Of a stretch of DNA of 64,000 bases, positions 8,696 through 17,345 are shown piece by piece. Source of the stretch: Neolewinella agarilytica (lineage in GTDB: Bacteria; Bacteroidota; Bacteroidia; Chitinophagales; Saprospiraceae); contig NZ_FOFB01000007.1 in NCBI RefSeq assembly GCF_900110645.1, forward strand, positions 62,001 through 126,000, read 5' to 3'. The notes below the pieces were generated by a model that saw only the letters and a program-made list of their open reading frames with translations, did no database searches and was not told the DNA's origin. Position 1 is the first letter of the stretch. The number at the start of each line of letters is the position of its first letter. Made by a program: the position numbers and the translations under genes.

Positions 8696-8777
8696 GGAAG
8701 ATGCTTTACGCTAAAGACAAGCGGGCGCAGATTCCAGTTGAAAACGGGTGACTCTCCCCTGCTCTCCCACCCTTTCC

Positions 8778-8799
8778 TTGCCCCTGCGCGCCGTCGCCC
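8778..8799 (-). repeat. Degenerate relative of the dispersed 20-bp repeat
   Basis: TTGC-CCCTGCGCGCCGTCGCCC, which aligns with TTGCACCTGCGTCCGCGCCC if single-base insertions are allowed. The same expanded form recurs at 63715-63737. Confidence 0.35.
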
Positions 8800-8813
8800 G
8801 GAATCTTCTCTTT

Positions 8814-8840
8814 TTGATTGTCTACTTCCGTTTACCTTTG
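8814..8840 (+). promoter_or_regulatory. Candidate promoter of the RsmB-like gene
   Basis: TTG (8814-8816), a 16-base spacer, then a perfect TACCTTTG (8833-8840), 61 bases before ATG 8902. The intervening leader is almost pure pyrimidine, with CCCCTTATTCCTTTCT-type repeats. Confidence 0.5.
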
Positions 8841-8901
8841 CTGCCCCTTATTCTTTTCTCCCCTTCCCCCCTTATTCCTTTCTCCCCTTCCCCCTTTACT
8901 C

Positions 8902-10110
8902 ATGATCTATCCCGCTCATCTGGAAGCCATCGCCTCCGCCCTCGCCGCCATCTTCACTGATGGTGCTTACGCCGACCGGGAAATTGCCCGGGTGCTGAAG
9001 GCTGATAAACGCCGTGGCAGCAAAGACCGCGCCTTCATTGCCGAGCAGACCTACAATGTCGTCCGCAACTACCGTTTACTCCGTCATCTGGCAGGAGGTG
9101 GCAAGCCCAAAAAGCGCGAAGACTGGTGGCGACTGGTGGGTATCCAACTGCTACTCGAAGGAGAATCACTTCCTCCCTGGAAAGAATTTGCCGGGCTGAA
9201 CGAAAAGGAGATTCAGGAAAAATGGACGGATGCTCAGACCACCCGCGCGCTACGCGAGAGCATCCCCGATTGGCTGGATAAAGTCGGGGCCACCCAGCTC
9301 GGCGAGCTTTGGGAGCCTACCCTTTCCGCCCTGAACGAACAGGCCCCCGTAGTGCTGCGGGCAAACCGCCTCAAAGCCACGCCCCAGGAAGTCCAGAAAC
9401 AGTTGGCCACTGACGGCATACAGACCGAGGTTATCTCTGATGATGCACTTTTGGTGACCGAACGGCGCAACCTCTTCCGTACGAAAGCCTTCAGCAACGG
9501 ACTCTTTGAAGTTCAGGACTTCAGCAGTCAGCAGGCAGCACCTGCCCTGGAGGTGGAACCCGGCCACACCGTCATCGATGCCTGCGCGGGTGCCGGTGGC
9601 AAGAGTCTGCACCTGGCCGCCCTCATGGAAAACCGGGGAAAGATCCTTAGCCTGGACATTCACGGCTGGAAGCTCAAAAACCTGAAAGAACGCGCACGCC
9701 GCAACGGTGTGAGTAACCTCGAAACAAGAGAAATCACTTCCACCAAAGTCATCAAACGACTCGCCGGGCGGGCGGATCGCCTGTTGCTCGACGTCCCTTG
9801 CTCCGGCCTCGGTGTCTTGCGCCGTAACCCCGATGCCAAGTGGAAATTATCTCAGGATTTCATTGACCGCGTCGTCATCGAGCAGGCCGACATTCTGAGC
9901 CGCTACAGCAAAATGGTCAAGCCCGGCGGTAAAATGGTCTATGCCACCTGCAGTATCCTGCCGCAGGAGAACGACGCGCAGGTAGACGCCTTCCTGGCCT
10001 CCGAAACGGGCCAGAGCTGGACATTGGAACATAAACAGACTTTTCTACCCGAGGTGGACGGGTATGACGGGGATGGCTTTTTTGTGAGCCGGCTGGTTAA
10101 TGCAGGCTAA
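8902..10110 (+). CDS. RsmB/NOP-type rRNA (cytosine-C5) methyltransferase
   Basis: 402 residues. An N-terminal NusB-like helical domain (about 1-140) is followed by a Rossmann methyltransferase domain. The SAM motif is DACAGAGGKSLHLAAL (about residues 227-242), the first catalytic cysteine region is DVPCSGLGVLRRNPD (about 300-314), and the second is YATCSILPQEN (about 349-359). The two cysteines are the pair used by m5C RNA methyltransferases. RsmB methylates C967 of 16S rRNA in E. coli; the exact target here is unknown. The frame is open upstream to 8818, but that stretch encodes a low-complexity Leu/Pro run, so ATG 8902 (MIYPAHLEAI) is chosen. Confidence 0.92.
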   Translation: MIYPAHLEAIASALAAIFTDGAYADREIARVLKADKRRGSKDRAFIAEQTYNVVRNYRLLRHLAGGGKPKKREDWWRLVGIQLLLEGESLPPWKEFAGLNEKEIQEKWTDAQTTRALRESIPDWLDKVGATQLGELWEPTLSALNEQAPVVLRANRLKATPQEVQKQLATDGIQTEVISDDALLVTERRNLFRTKAFSNGLFEVQDFSSQQAAPALEVEPGHTVIDACAGAGGKSLHLAALMENRGKILSLDIHGWKLKNLKERARRNGVSNLETREITSTKVIKRLAGRADRLLLDVPCSGLGVLRRNPDAKWKLSQDFIDRVVIEQADILSRYSKMVKPGGKMVYATCSILPQENDAQVDAFLASETGQSWTLEHKQTFLPEVDGYDGDGFFVSRLVNAG

Positions 10111-10142
10111 GCCCTTGAAGGAGGTTTAAGGCACGCCCTTTT

Positions 10143-11069
10143 TTGAAAACCGCAGCGAACAGCCTCCTCCCGGAAGCCGTTGCAGGCTACATGCCCAAGT
10201 TATTCGCCATTTCTCCACTTACCGATGTTATCACCGAGGGTGATACCAAAACACCCTTGTATAAAGTCGACCTCAGGAATCTTTCCCGGGCCTTCTGCGG
10301 GGCCTTGTTTCTGGCCCTGCCGTTACACTTTACGATGGAAATGTGGGCCCGCGCGCGGGTAATTCCTGCCTGGGCACTCGTTCTCATCATCATAGCCTGT
10401 TATTTCATTAATGTAGGATTTGCTTTTTACAGCGGGTTCAAAGGAAAGACTGATCAGCAGGTACCCTGGCTCGATGCACTGAGCAGTATGGGCATCGGCC
10501 TGGCGGCCAGCGTCATTACACTGCTCCTGATCGATCAAATAGGACCTGAAATGTCGGTAGACATCATCCTGAGCTGTATTGCCCTGGAAATGGTTCCCAC
10601 CAGCTTCGGAGCCAGCCTTGCCAAAAGTCAATTAGGCAGTGGTGACAGTAATGACAGTAAGGACCTGACGAAAAACTGGTCCAGAGACAAGACAAAAATG
10701 ATCGCTTCCCTTCTCGGGGGCATTATGTTCGCCTTCAATGTTGGCGCCACCCAAGAGCCAATTACCATTGCGACTTCCGCTAAATCATTACAAATGATTG
10801 GCATCATCCTGTTCTCCCTGTTCGTCAGCTACCTGATGATCTTCATGACGGAGTTCGAAGAAAACGAAGAAGATGCCAAAGGAATTATGGGCCCAAGCTG
10901 GGCAGAAACGGTGATTTGTTACGCTATCTCACTAGTCGTTTCCGCAGCTCTTCTATGGATGTTTGGCTACCTGACGCCCGAAACACCCCTTTCAGTATTA
11001 CTGCCCTGGATTGTGGTCCTGGGCTACGCAACCACTCTAGGAGGCTCAGCCGGCAGGCTGGTCATTTAA
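10143..11069 (+). CDS. TIGR02587-type integral membrane protein
   Basis: 308 residues with about seven or eight membrane segments and little outside them. It matches what I know of TIGR02587, a conserved membrane family that occurs as a two-gene unit with TIGR02588, the next gene here. Conserved-looking features include ALPLHFTMEMW after the first helix, a polar MVPTSFGASLA segment and GATQEPITIA near residue 205. No function is established. The start at 10143 is a TTG with an AGGAGG-like sequence about 18 bases upstream; ATG 10191 (MPKLFAISPL) is a plausible alternative. Confidence 0.8.
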   Translation: MKTAANSLLPEAVAGYMPKLFAISPLTDVITEGDTKTPLYKVDLRNLSRAFCGALFLALPLHFTMEMWARARVIPAWALVLIIIACYFINVGFAFYSGFKGKTDQQVPWLDALSSMGIGLAASVITLLLIDQIGPEMSVDIILSCIALEMVPTSFGASLAKSQLGSGDSNDSKDLTKNWSRDKTKMIASLLGGIMFAFNVGATQEPITIATSAKSLQMIGIILFSLFVSYLMIFMTEFEENEEDAKGIMGPSWAETVICYAISLVVSAALLWMFGYLTPETPLSVLLPWIVVLGYATTLGGSAGRLVI

Positions 11070-11115
11070 GAGGGCGTTTCAAATTACCCCTATTAAGCAA
11101 TAAACCCTTTTTACC

Positions 11116-11544
11116 ATGAAAGACGATCAGAAAAACTCAGCGAAAGATTCCTCCACGGAGCAGCAGCCTCCTCCAACCATTATTGCATGGTCCGTCCGTG
11201 GCGTTAGTCTCTTATTAATTCTTAGCCTCATAGGTTTCTTCATTTGGTCTGCGCTGCAGCCCCGCATAGAGCCTGCCTTCGACCTGGCTATTCTGGACGA
11301 TAAGATCGAACGAAGAGGAGAAGAATGGGTGCTACCGGTAGAAGTGACGAACCGGGGCAGCATCAGTGTACACAAGCTGAAGGTGAAGGCCAGTTTGAGC
11401 AATAAGGCAAAAGGTGCTGCCGAGGAAGCGCACATCGTTCCGATGCTCGGCCCCAATGAGATGGTTACGCTTGTTTTCTGGTTTGATCAAGATCCACGGC
11501 AAAGCCAACCACAGCTAAGCGTGGGCAGCTATCAATTGCCCTGA
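11116..11544 (+). CDS. TIGR02588-type small membrane-anchored protein
   Basis: 142 residues. One membrane helix (about residues 28-48) is followed by an exported beta-rich domain containing VEVTNRGSISVHKLKVKASLS, which looks like an immunoglobulin-type strand pair. It is the partner of the preceding TIGR02587 gene, 46 bases upstream, and is probably cotranscribed. The family has no known activity. Its last 13 bases overlap the convergent adenylate cyclase gene. Confidence 0.8.
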   Translation: MKDDQKNSAKDSSTEQQPPPTIIAWSVRGVSLLLILSLIGFFIWSALQPRIEPAFDLAILDDKIERRGEEWVLPVEVTNRGSISVHKLKVKASLSNKAKGAAEEAHIVPMLGPNEMVTLVFWFDQDPRQSQPQLSVGSYQLP

Positions 11545-12929
11545 CGGACAAAGAACCGTTCCATCGGACCGATGTTTTTTGCGTCGAAAGTTCCCGCCGG
11601 CTCAACAACAAATGTATCAGGTAGCAGCTCTTTAGTCGTCTGCGATATTGCTACCCGACCAACGTCTCCCGCTGCCTCCAGCCGTGCGGCCTGATTGACG
11701 GTATCCCCCCAGATATCATAGACGAACTTGTCTTGCCCCACAACTCCCGCTACCACCGGGCCACTGTGAATCCCAATCCGCGCCTTGAAATAGTCATTTG
11801 TCTCCAGGTAAGCCTGAATATCGAGTGCCGCCCGGACCATCCGCTCAGCATGATCCGTATCCGGCTCCGGCAAGCCGCCGGCGCACATATAGCAGTCTCC
11901 GATGGTTTTGATTTTTTCCAGGCGATGCTTACGGACGATCTCATCAAAAGCCCTGAAGGTTTCGTCCAGCAAGCTCACCAGTGTTTCCGGGTCCAAGGTG
12001 GAGGCCAGGGCGCTAAAGCCCTTAAAGTCGGCAAACAGCACCGATACGGAGGGGTAACTCCGGGCAGTGGCCTTGCCTTTCGTCTTTAATTCTTCCGCCA
12101 CGGTAGCAGGAAGAATATTGCGCAGTAACTCGTCCGAGCGCTTACGCTCGCGGGAAATTATCTGATTCTGTTCCTCCAGCTTCGCCTGGTAGCGTTTGCT
12201 CGATCGAAAACGGAAGTACAGAGAGGCCAGAACTAACAAGATGCCTCCGGCCAGTGCCAGTAAAAAGTTACGTCGGAGTTTTTCCTGTTGCACCACAGCT
12301 TGCTGCCGGTCAATCACACTTTCCTGCTGAATGAGCAGGATGCTGTCATTAAGTATCTGAAAGGCCAAAGCATCCAGTTCACGCTCCTGCTCCTGCAGCT
12401 GTAACATTTGCCGCACCTGGCTGTCATTAAGGGCGGTGATGGTTTGGTTCTGAACCGACACAATTGCAGAAAGAGAAGCCTCATTGATCGAATCGGCATT
12501 GGGGATCTTACTTCGTCGCTTTCGAGCTGAAGGCAATTCGACGGTCTCCGTTTTCCGGTTTCCCGTTAATTTCTCCAGCCTTCCAAGAATATCTTCCACG
12601 GCTTCTCCCTTCCGTTCTTTTCGAAAGAGTTGAGCCGCCAGTTTGAGCTCCCGGATACCGGCCACTCTTTCTTTGGCAGTAGCCTGTTTGCTTTCCGTCA
12701 GTGCCCTGCCCAATAACCGGTGTCCTTCTGCTTTCACCAATGGCAGTTGGGCTTCCTCTCCACTTTTGATGAGTGCCTGGCTCTGGGCTTTAGCCGCCCG
12801 GTAATTAGCCTCTTCCAGCATGGCTTCAATTACCATCACCTGATTGCTGTAGTCATTCGTCTGACCAAATACAGAAAGAGCAGTCAACAAAAAAATCAGC
12901 AATGTGAGCATCCGGAGCCTCATGACCAT
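11532..12929 (-). CDS. Membrane-anchored class III adenylate/guanylate cyclase
   Basis: 465 residues. Signal peptide (to about residue 22), a periplasmic helical region with TPR character (about 25-215), one membrane helix (NFLLALAGGILLVLASLYF, about 222-240), a short coiled coil, then a cyclase domain (about 275-460). Catalytic signatures are VSVLFADFKGF (first metal Asp), KTIGDCYM (base-selecting Lys and second metal Asp) and DIWGDTVNQAARLE. Lys plus Asp at the base-selecting positions favours ATP, hence cAMP (inference). It probably converts a periplasmic signal into a cyclic nucleotide. Alternative start ATG 12923. Confidence 0.9.
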   Translation of the reverse strand: MVMRLRMLTLLIFLLTALSVFGQTNDYSNQVMVIEAMLEEANYRAAKAQSQALIKSGEEAQLPLVKAEGHRLLGRALTESKQATAKERVAGIRELKLAAQLFRKERKGEAVEDILGRLEKLTGNRKTETVELPSARKRRSKIPNADSINEASLSAIVSVQNQTITALNDSQVRQMLQLQEQERELDALAFQILNDSILLIQQESVIDRQQAVVQQEKLRRNFLLALAGGILLVLASLYFRFRSSKRYQAKLEEQNQIISRERKRSDELLRNILPATVAEELKTKGKATARSYPSVSVLFADFKGFSALASTLDPETLVSLLDETFRAFDEIVRKHRLEKIKTIGDCYMCAGGLPEPDTDHAERMVRAALDIQAYLETNDYFKARIGIHSGPVVAGVVGQDKFVYDIWGDTVNQAARLEAAGDVGRVAISQTTKELLPDTFVVEPAGTFDAKNIGPMERFFVRQGN

Positions 12930-12984
12930 TTAGTACCACGGTGTGGGGCCAATTGTTTAATTCCTGAGGGCTACCGGGCCTAAA

Positions 12985-13380
12985 TCAACCATTTACGCGG
13001 TATTCCCTGGAGACGACAAAGTCCCGAAAGTCTGCATCCTGAATAATTTCCTCCCCGCCATCGGGTGCGCCATTCAGGTATTCAACGGGCTCAAAGTTCT
13101 CCATCGGCGTGTAGGGAGCGGAGAGTTCTTCAATAAATTGAGAGCGTTGCGCCAGCGGGTTGTTCCGGTCACTGGCCATTTTAGTCATGATGGTCGTTCC
13201 GGCCACCAGCAAGAGCAGTGCCGCGATCATCCAGGGGCGAATACCCAGAATGCTGCTTCCCCCACCCCGGCGCTTGTCGAGCCGGCGCTCAATCCGGTTC
13301 CAGCTCCGGGATGCTGGCGTCCGGCGCAAGCCAGTAGCCTGGCGGCGAAATTCCTTCTCGAAGGGATCAAAATTTGCCAT
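12985..13380 (-). CDS. Putative anti-sigma factor
   Basis: 131 residues: a basic cytoplasmic N-terminal half (about 1-45, FEKEFRRQATGLRRTPASRSWNRIERRLDKR), one membrane helix (PWMIAALLLLVAGTTIMT, about 49-66) and a short acidic periplasmic tail. No zinc-binding H-x3-C-x2-C motif was seen. It starts 11 bases after the stop of an ECF sigma gene on the same strand, the usual arrangement for a membrane anti-sigma factor. The call rests on topology and position. Confidence 0.6.
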   Translation of the reverse strand: MANFDPFEKEFRRQATGLRRTPASRSWNRIERRLDKRRGGGSSILGIRPWMIAALLLLVAGTTIMTKMASDRNNPLAQRSQFIEELSAPYTPMENFEPVEYLNGAPDGGEEIIQDADFRDFVVSREYRVNG

Positions 13381-13391
13381 GGTTTAATGCT

Positions 13392-13937
13392 TTAAGGGCT
13401 AGCGGTGTAACCCATTTTTTCTAATTGTTCGCGCATCCGCTTTTTAGCCAGGATGAGCTGTGATTTACTCGTATTGATGCTGATCTCCAGCATCTCGGCG
13501 ATTTCCCGGTGTTTATAGCCTTCCACTACGTAGAGGTTAAAAACCGTCCGGTAGCCCGCGGGCATCGTATCCAGCAGGGCCATAATGTCGGCTTCCGCCA
13601 GCCGGGCAGTTGCACTGGCCGGAACGGAGAAAGTGGCGGGATTCACATCGTCTAATTCCGAAGCCTGCTTCAATGCGTGCTTTTTACGCAACAGCATCAG
13701 TGCTTCATTGACTACGATACGGCGAATCCAACCTTCGAAGCTGCCCTGTTCGTTAAAAGAGGCAATTTTATCGAAGACCTTGAAAAAGGCCGTTACCAAC
13801 ACGTCTTCCGCATCGGCATCCCGGGCGGTATATCGTCTTGCTACGGCCAGCATGACCGGGCTGTATCGATCATAAACCGCCCGCTGGGCGCGGCGGTCGT
13901 TGCCTTTACATCCGGTTATGAGGTCTTGCTCGGTCAT
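13392..13937 (-). CDS. ECF-type RNA polymerase sigma factor
   Basis: 181 residues. Region 2 is seen in YSPVMLAVARRYTARDADAEDVLVTAFFKVFDKI (about residues 24-58), with promoter-melting residues in SFEGWIRRIVVNEALMLLRKK. Region 4 helix-turn-helix is at about 140-170 (VEGYKHREIAEMLEISINTSKSQLILAKKRM). It has the sigma-70 family size for ECF members and lacks region 1 and 3. Its regulator is probably the small membrane protein directly downstream. Target promoters cannot be read from the sequence. Confidence 0.92.
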   Translation of the reverse strand: MTEQDLITGCKGNDRRAQRAVYDRYSPVMLAVARRYTARDADAEDVLVTAFFKVFDKIASFNEQGSFEGWIRRIVVNEALMLLRKKHALKQASELDDVNPATFSVPASATARLAEADIMALLDTMPAGYRTVFNLYVVEGYKHREIAEMLEISINTSKSQLILAKKRMREQLEKMGYTASP

Positions 13938-13987
13938 AGTGATTCGTGAGACAACCTAAAGATGCAACTCCCTGACCGAATGGTGGG

Positions 13988-14713
13988 TCAGGCCCAATCA
14001 AAATCAAAAATATCCCTGAAGTGAGCTTTCACTAAGGGTTTTACCTCCTCCAGCGTAACGGATCTGCCCAACTCCTGACTCAGACTGGTGACGGCCCGAT
14101 TATCATCGGCAATACCGCAAGGAACGATGTTGCCAAAGTGATCGAGGTCCGGCTGCACGTTGAAGGCAAAGCCATGGAGGGTGGTCCACCGACTAAGGTG
14201 TACACCGATGGCACAGATTTTTCGGCGGGGCTGGCTTGTGGCTTCGTTTCCGGGCAGCCATACGCCCGTAAATCCTTCATCCCTTTCGGCATAAATTCCA
14301 AAATCGGCGCAGGTCCGGATCACTACCTCTTCCAGAAAACGGACGTATTGATGTACATCATTAAAGAACTCATCCAGATCAAAGAGCGGGTAAGCCACCA
14401 GCTGACCCGGGCCGTGGTAGGTAATGTCTCCACCACGATTGATTTTATGAAAAGTGAAGCCCTGGTTTTCGAGTTGTGCCTCATTAAGCAGCAGATGATC
14501 AATGGAACCCGATTTACCCAGTGTGTAAACGGGCGGATGTTCCACAAACAGCAATTCATGGGTCTGGAGAACCGGCAGTTTATCCTCCTTTTTCCGCTCG
14601 CGGTTTTCTCGCTTCCGGGCCACAATAGCCGCGTGGCGTTCCGTTTGCAGGTCCCAGGCTTCCTGGTAACCGAGGTTCCCAAGGTCAGTAAATTTTACGA
14701 GAGGTTGGCTCAT
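13988..14713 (-). CDS. lipB: Octanoyl-[acyl-carrier-protein]:protein N-octanoyltransferase (lipoate biosynthesis)
   Basis: Moves octanoyl groups from ACP to lipoyl domains, the first step of lipoate synthesis in the cytoplasm. 241 residues, normal for LipB. Diagnostic sequences are RGGDITYHGPGQLVAYPLFDL (about 93-113), RKICAIGVHLSRWTTLHGFAFNV (catalytic Lys in RKICAIG) and NIVPCGI with the catalytic cysteine (about 197). lipA is not in the window. Divergent from ychF across a 234-base spacer that contains a large inverted repeat. Confidence 0.95.
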   Translation of the reverse strand: MSQPLVKFTDLGNLGYQEAWDLQTERHAAIVARKRENRERKKEDKLPVLQTHELLFVEHPPVYTLGKSGSIDHLLLNEAQLENQGFTFHKINRGGDITYHGPGQLVAYPLFDLDEFFNDVHQYVRFLEEVVIRTCADFGIYAERDEGFTGVWLPGNEATSQPRRKICAIGVHLSRWTTLHGFAFNVQPDLDHFGNIVPCGIADDNRAVTSLSQELGRSVTLEEVKPLVKAHFRDIFDFDWA

Positions 14714-14750
14714 GCTGACAACAACGCTTTAACCAAAGGTTTGGATTTGG

Positions 14751-14852
14751 GGGCGCGCCCGCAGGTGCAGGGTTTTGATGAGTTCACGCGCGGAGCGCGT
14801 GGTGGGCAAACCCTGCTCTGCTTAATTTTCATTGCACCTGCGTACAGCGCCC
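14751..14852. repeat. Inverted pair of the dispersed 20-bp repeat forming a nested hairpin
   Basis: Outer arms are GGGCGCGCCCGCAGGTGCAG (14751-14770) and, inverted, TTGCACCTGCGTACAGCGCCC (14832-14852). Inside them is a second inverted repeat, GCAGGGTTT with AAACCCTGC, and at the centre the perfect palindrome CACGCGC-GGA-GCGCGTG. The whole 102-base element can fold into one long cruciform or hairpin. It lies between the divergent lipB and ychF starts, so it is not a terminator for either. Confidence 0.8.
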
Positions 14853-14856
14853 TGAA

Positions 14857-14881
14857 TTGCCAAGCTAAATTTGTACTTTTG
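14857..14881 (+). promoter_or_regulatory. Candidate promoter of ychF
   Basis: TACTTTTG at 14874-14881 is a perfect -7 element. The nearest TTG (14857-14859) gives a short 14-base spacer, so only the -7 box is convincing. It is 66 bases before the start codon and immediately right of the inverted repeat. Confidence 0.4.
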
Positions 14882-14947
14882 CGCCCGATTTAACGCGCGG
14901 TAGCTACAATCAGCCTACCCTACTAATAATACTATCATACTAACAGC

Positions 14948-16045
<1,098 letters not shown>

Positions 16046-16047
16046 GC

Positions 16048-16629
16048 CTACACCCGCACCACTACCATCACGCCCGTACTCCACCCCATTTTCGTAAGGA
16101 CAAAGTCCTCCCGCTGCTCCAGGTAGTCCACCAACCAGGCGACCTTATCACTGTGTCCGTCCGGCCAGTTAGGCTGTGCCGTCATGTCATCAATGACGTA
16201 AAAGCCGCCGGGCTTTATTAAGGAGAGGACCTCTTCCGTTTCACTGTATTTCCCGGGCCAGGCGTCCGCAAAAACGAGGTCAAATGCTGCTCCGGAGTAC
16301 TGTTTTATCCACTCGGTTCCGTCCTGACATACTAATTGGACTTGCGCCTCATCGCCAAAGAATCCTTCGGCGATGGTGATCAGAGCGGGGTCATTGTCTA
16401 CGGAGGTAAGCTTTGCTTCTGCTCCGACCAGGCCATCGATCATCCAGGAAAGCGACAAGCCAATGCCGGTACCCAACTCCAGAAAGTTTCCGTTGGGCTT
16501 ACTGCTCATCAGCGTTTTGAGCAGGCTACCGATGTACTTATCGGAGGGCATGGTAAAGCCTGTCTCTGCAGACCTGGCTTCCACTGCCGGGAGGATGGTT
16601 GGCTGATCGAAGAAAATAGCGTCGTTCAT
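16048..16629 (-). CDS. Class I SAM-dependent methyltransferase (O-methyltransferase-like)
   Basis: 193 residues. The SAM-binding motif I is FLELGTGIGLSLSWMIDGL (about 47-65), the acidic motif II is LTSVDNDPALI (about 73-83) and FDLVFADAWPGKY (about 111-123) is the post-motif. The layout resembles catechol O-methyltransferase-type and predicted O-methyltransferase families; the substrate is unknown. A longer frame to 16677 exists, but ATG 16629 (MNDAIFFDQPTILP) gives the family-like start. The neighbouring minus-strand gene lies 65 bases upstream. Confidence 0.85.
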   Translation of the reverse strand: MNDAIFFDQPTILPAVEARSAETGFTMPSDKYIGSLLKTLMSSKPNGNFLELGTGIGLSLSWMIDGLVGAEAKLTSVDNDPALITIAEGFFGDEAQVQLVCQDGTEWIKQYSGAAFDLVFADAWPGKYSETEEVLSLIKPGGFYVIDDMTAQPNWPDGHSDKVAWLVDYLEQREDFVLTKMGWSTGVMVVVRV

Positions 16630-16694
16630 ATACGGGTTCCTTTTCTTCAAGGAGCAGCTTTTACGCCTAACCACCAAAACGGACCAAAGCTGAT

Positions 16695-17120
16695 TTACGA
16701 CCGGCGAAGCCGGGAAAGCTGCTGCTGAATTTCCTGCTCTTTTTCCACCCGCGAAAAGCTATAATCCCCCGATTCTGCGGCGGCTATATCGTAAAGTAAT
16801 ATGGCCCGTTCAAATAGTAGAATCTGCTGCTCCGGGCGGTCTTCCCTTCCGGCAGCCTCCCGAAGAAAATCAGCTAACTGTTCGATGTGGACCGGCGTCA
16901 TTTTTTGCCCGACCATTACTTTCAGCAGCTCTTCTCTTTCGGCGGTCAGTAATGTCTCCAGCGGCAGGCCAAGTGCTTCCCATAACTCATCATTGACCAC
17001 TTGCTCCCAGCCGGCACCAGGCTGATTACCGGAGGTAGTGTTCAGTAAGCGGGCAATGGCTTTACCGATGGCACCGCCCAGCCGTTCAATTTCGTCTTTG
17101 AGTAAGTCTCGTTGTTGCAT
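16695..17120 (-). CDS. Hypothetical protein, all-helical
   Basis: 141 residues, no signal peptide or membrane helix, predicted almost entirely helical and acidic. Leu-rich segments (MQQRDLLKDEIERLGGAIGKAIARLL; LETLLTAEREELLKVM; ILLFERAILLYDIAAAESGDYSFSRVEKEQEIQQQL) suggest a small helical-bundle or TPR-like protein. Family not recognised. Same strand as the methyltransferase downstream, so possibly cotranscribed. Confidence 0.7.
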   Translation of the reverse strand: MQQRDLLKDEIERLGGAIGKAIARLLNTTSGNQPGAGWEQVVNDELWEALGLPLETLLTAEREELLKVMVGQKMTPVHIEQLADFLREAAGREDRPEQQILLFERAILLYDIAAAESGDYSFSRVEKEQEIQQQLSRLRRS

Positions 17121-17345
17121 AGCTGCTCATAAAGCAAAAGCTATGCCAGGTGGAAAGGGAGCTGCCAGATCAACATGGACATGAGACCAGTTTCATTCGC
17201 CAAAAGTATTCAGGGCACTCCATGGCTATAATAACTTTTCTTTGCACCTGCACGTTAGGCCGGTTCAGTGAGCACGTCTGCGCCACCTGCCTTGTTAAAA
17301 GATACCGGAAACGCATGTTCGGGTGATTACCATTGCGCAGCAGTG

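Noticed and set aside
17242..17260. TTGCACCTGC half match to the dispersed repeat
   Set aside because: Only ten bases match and the rest diverges; not counted as a copy.
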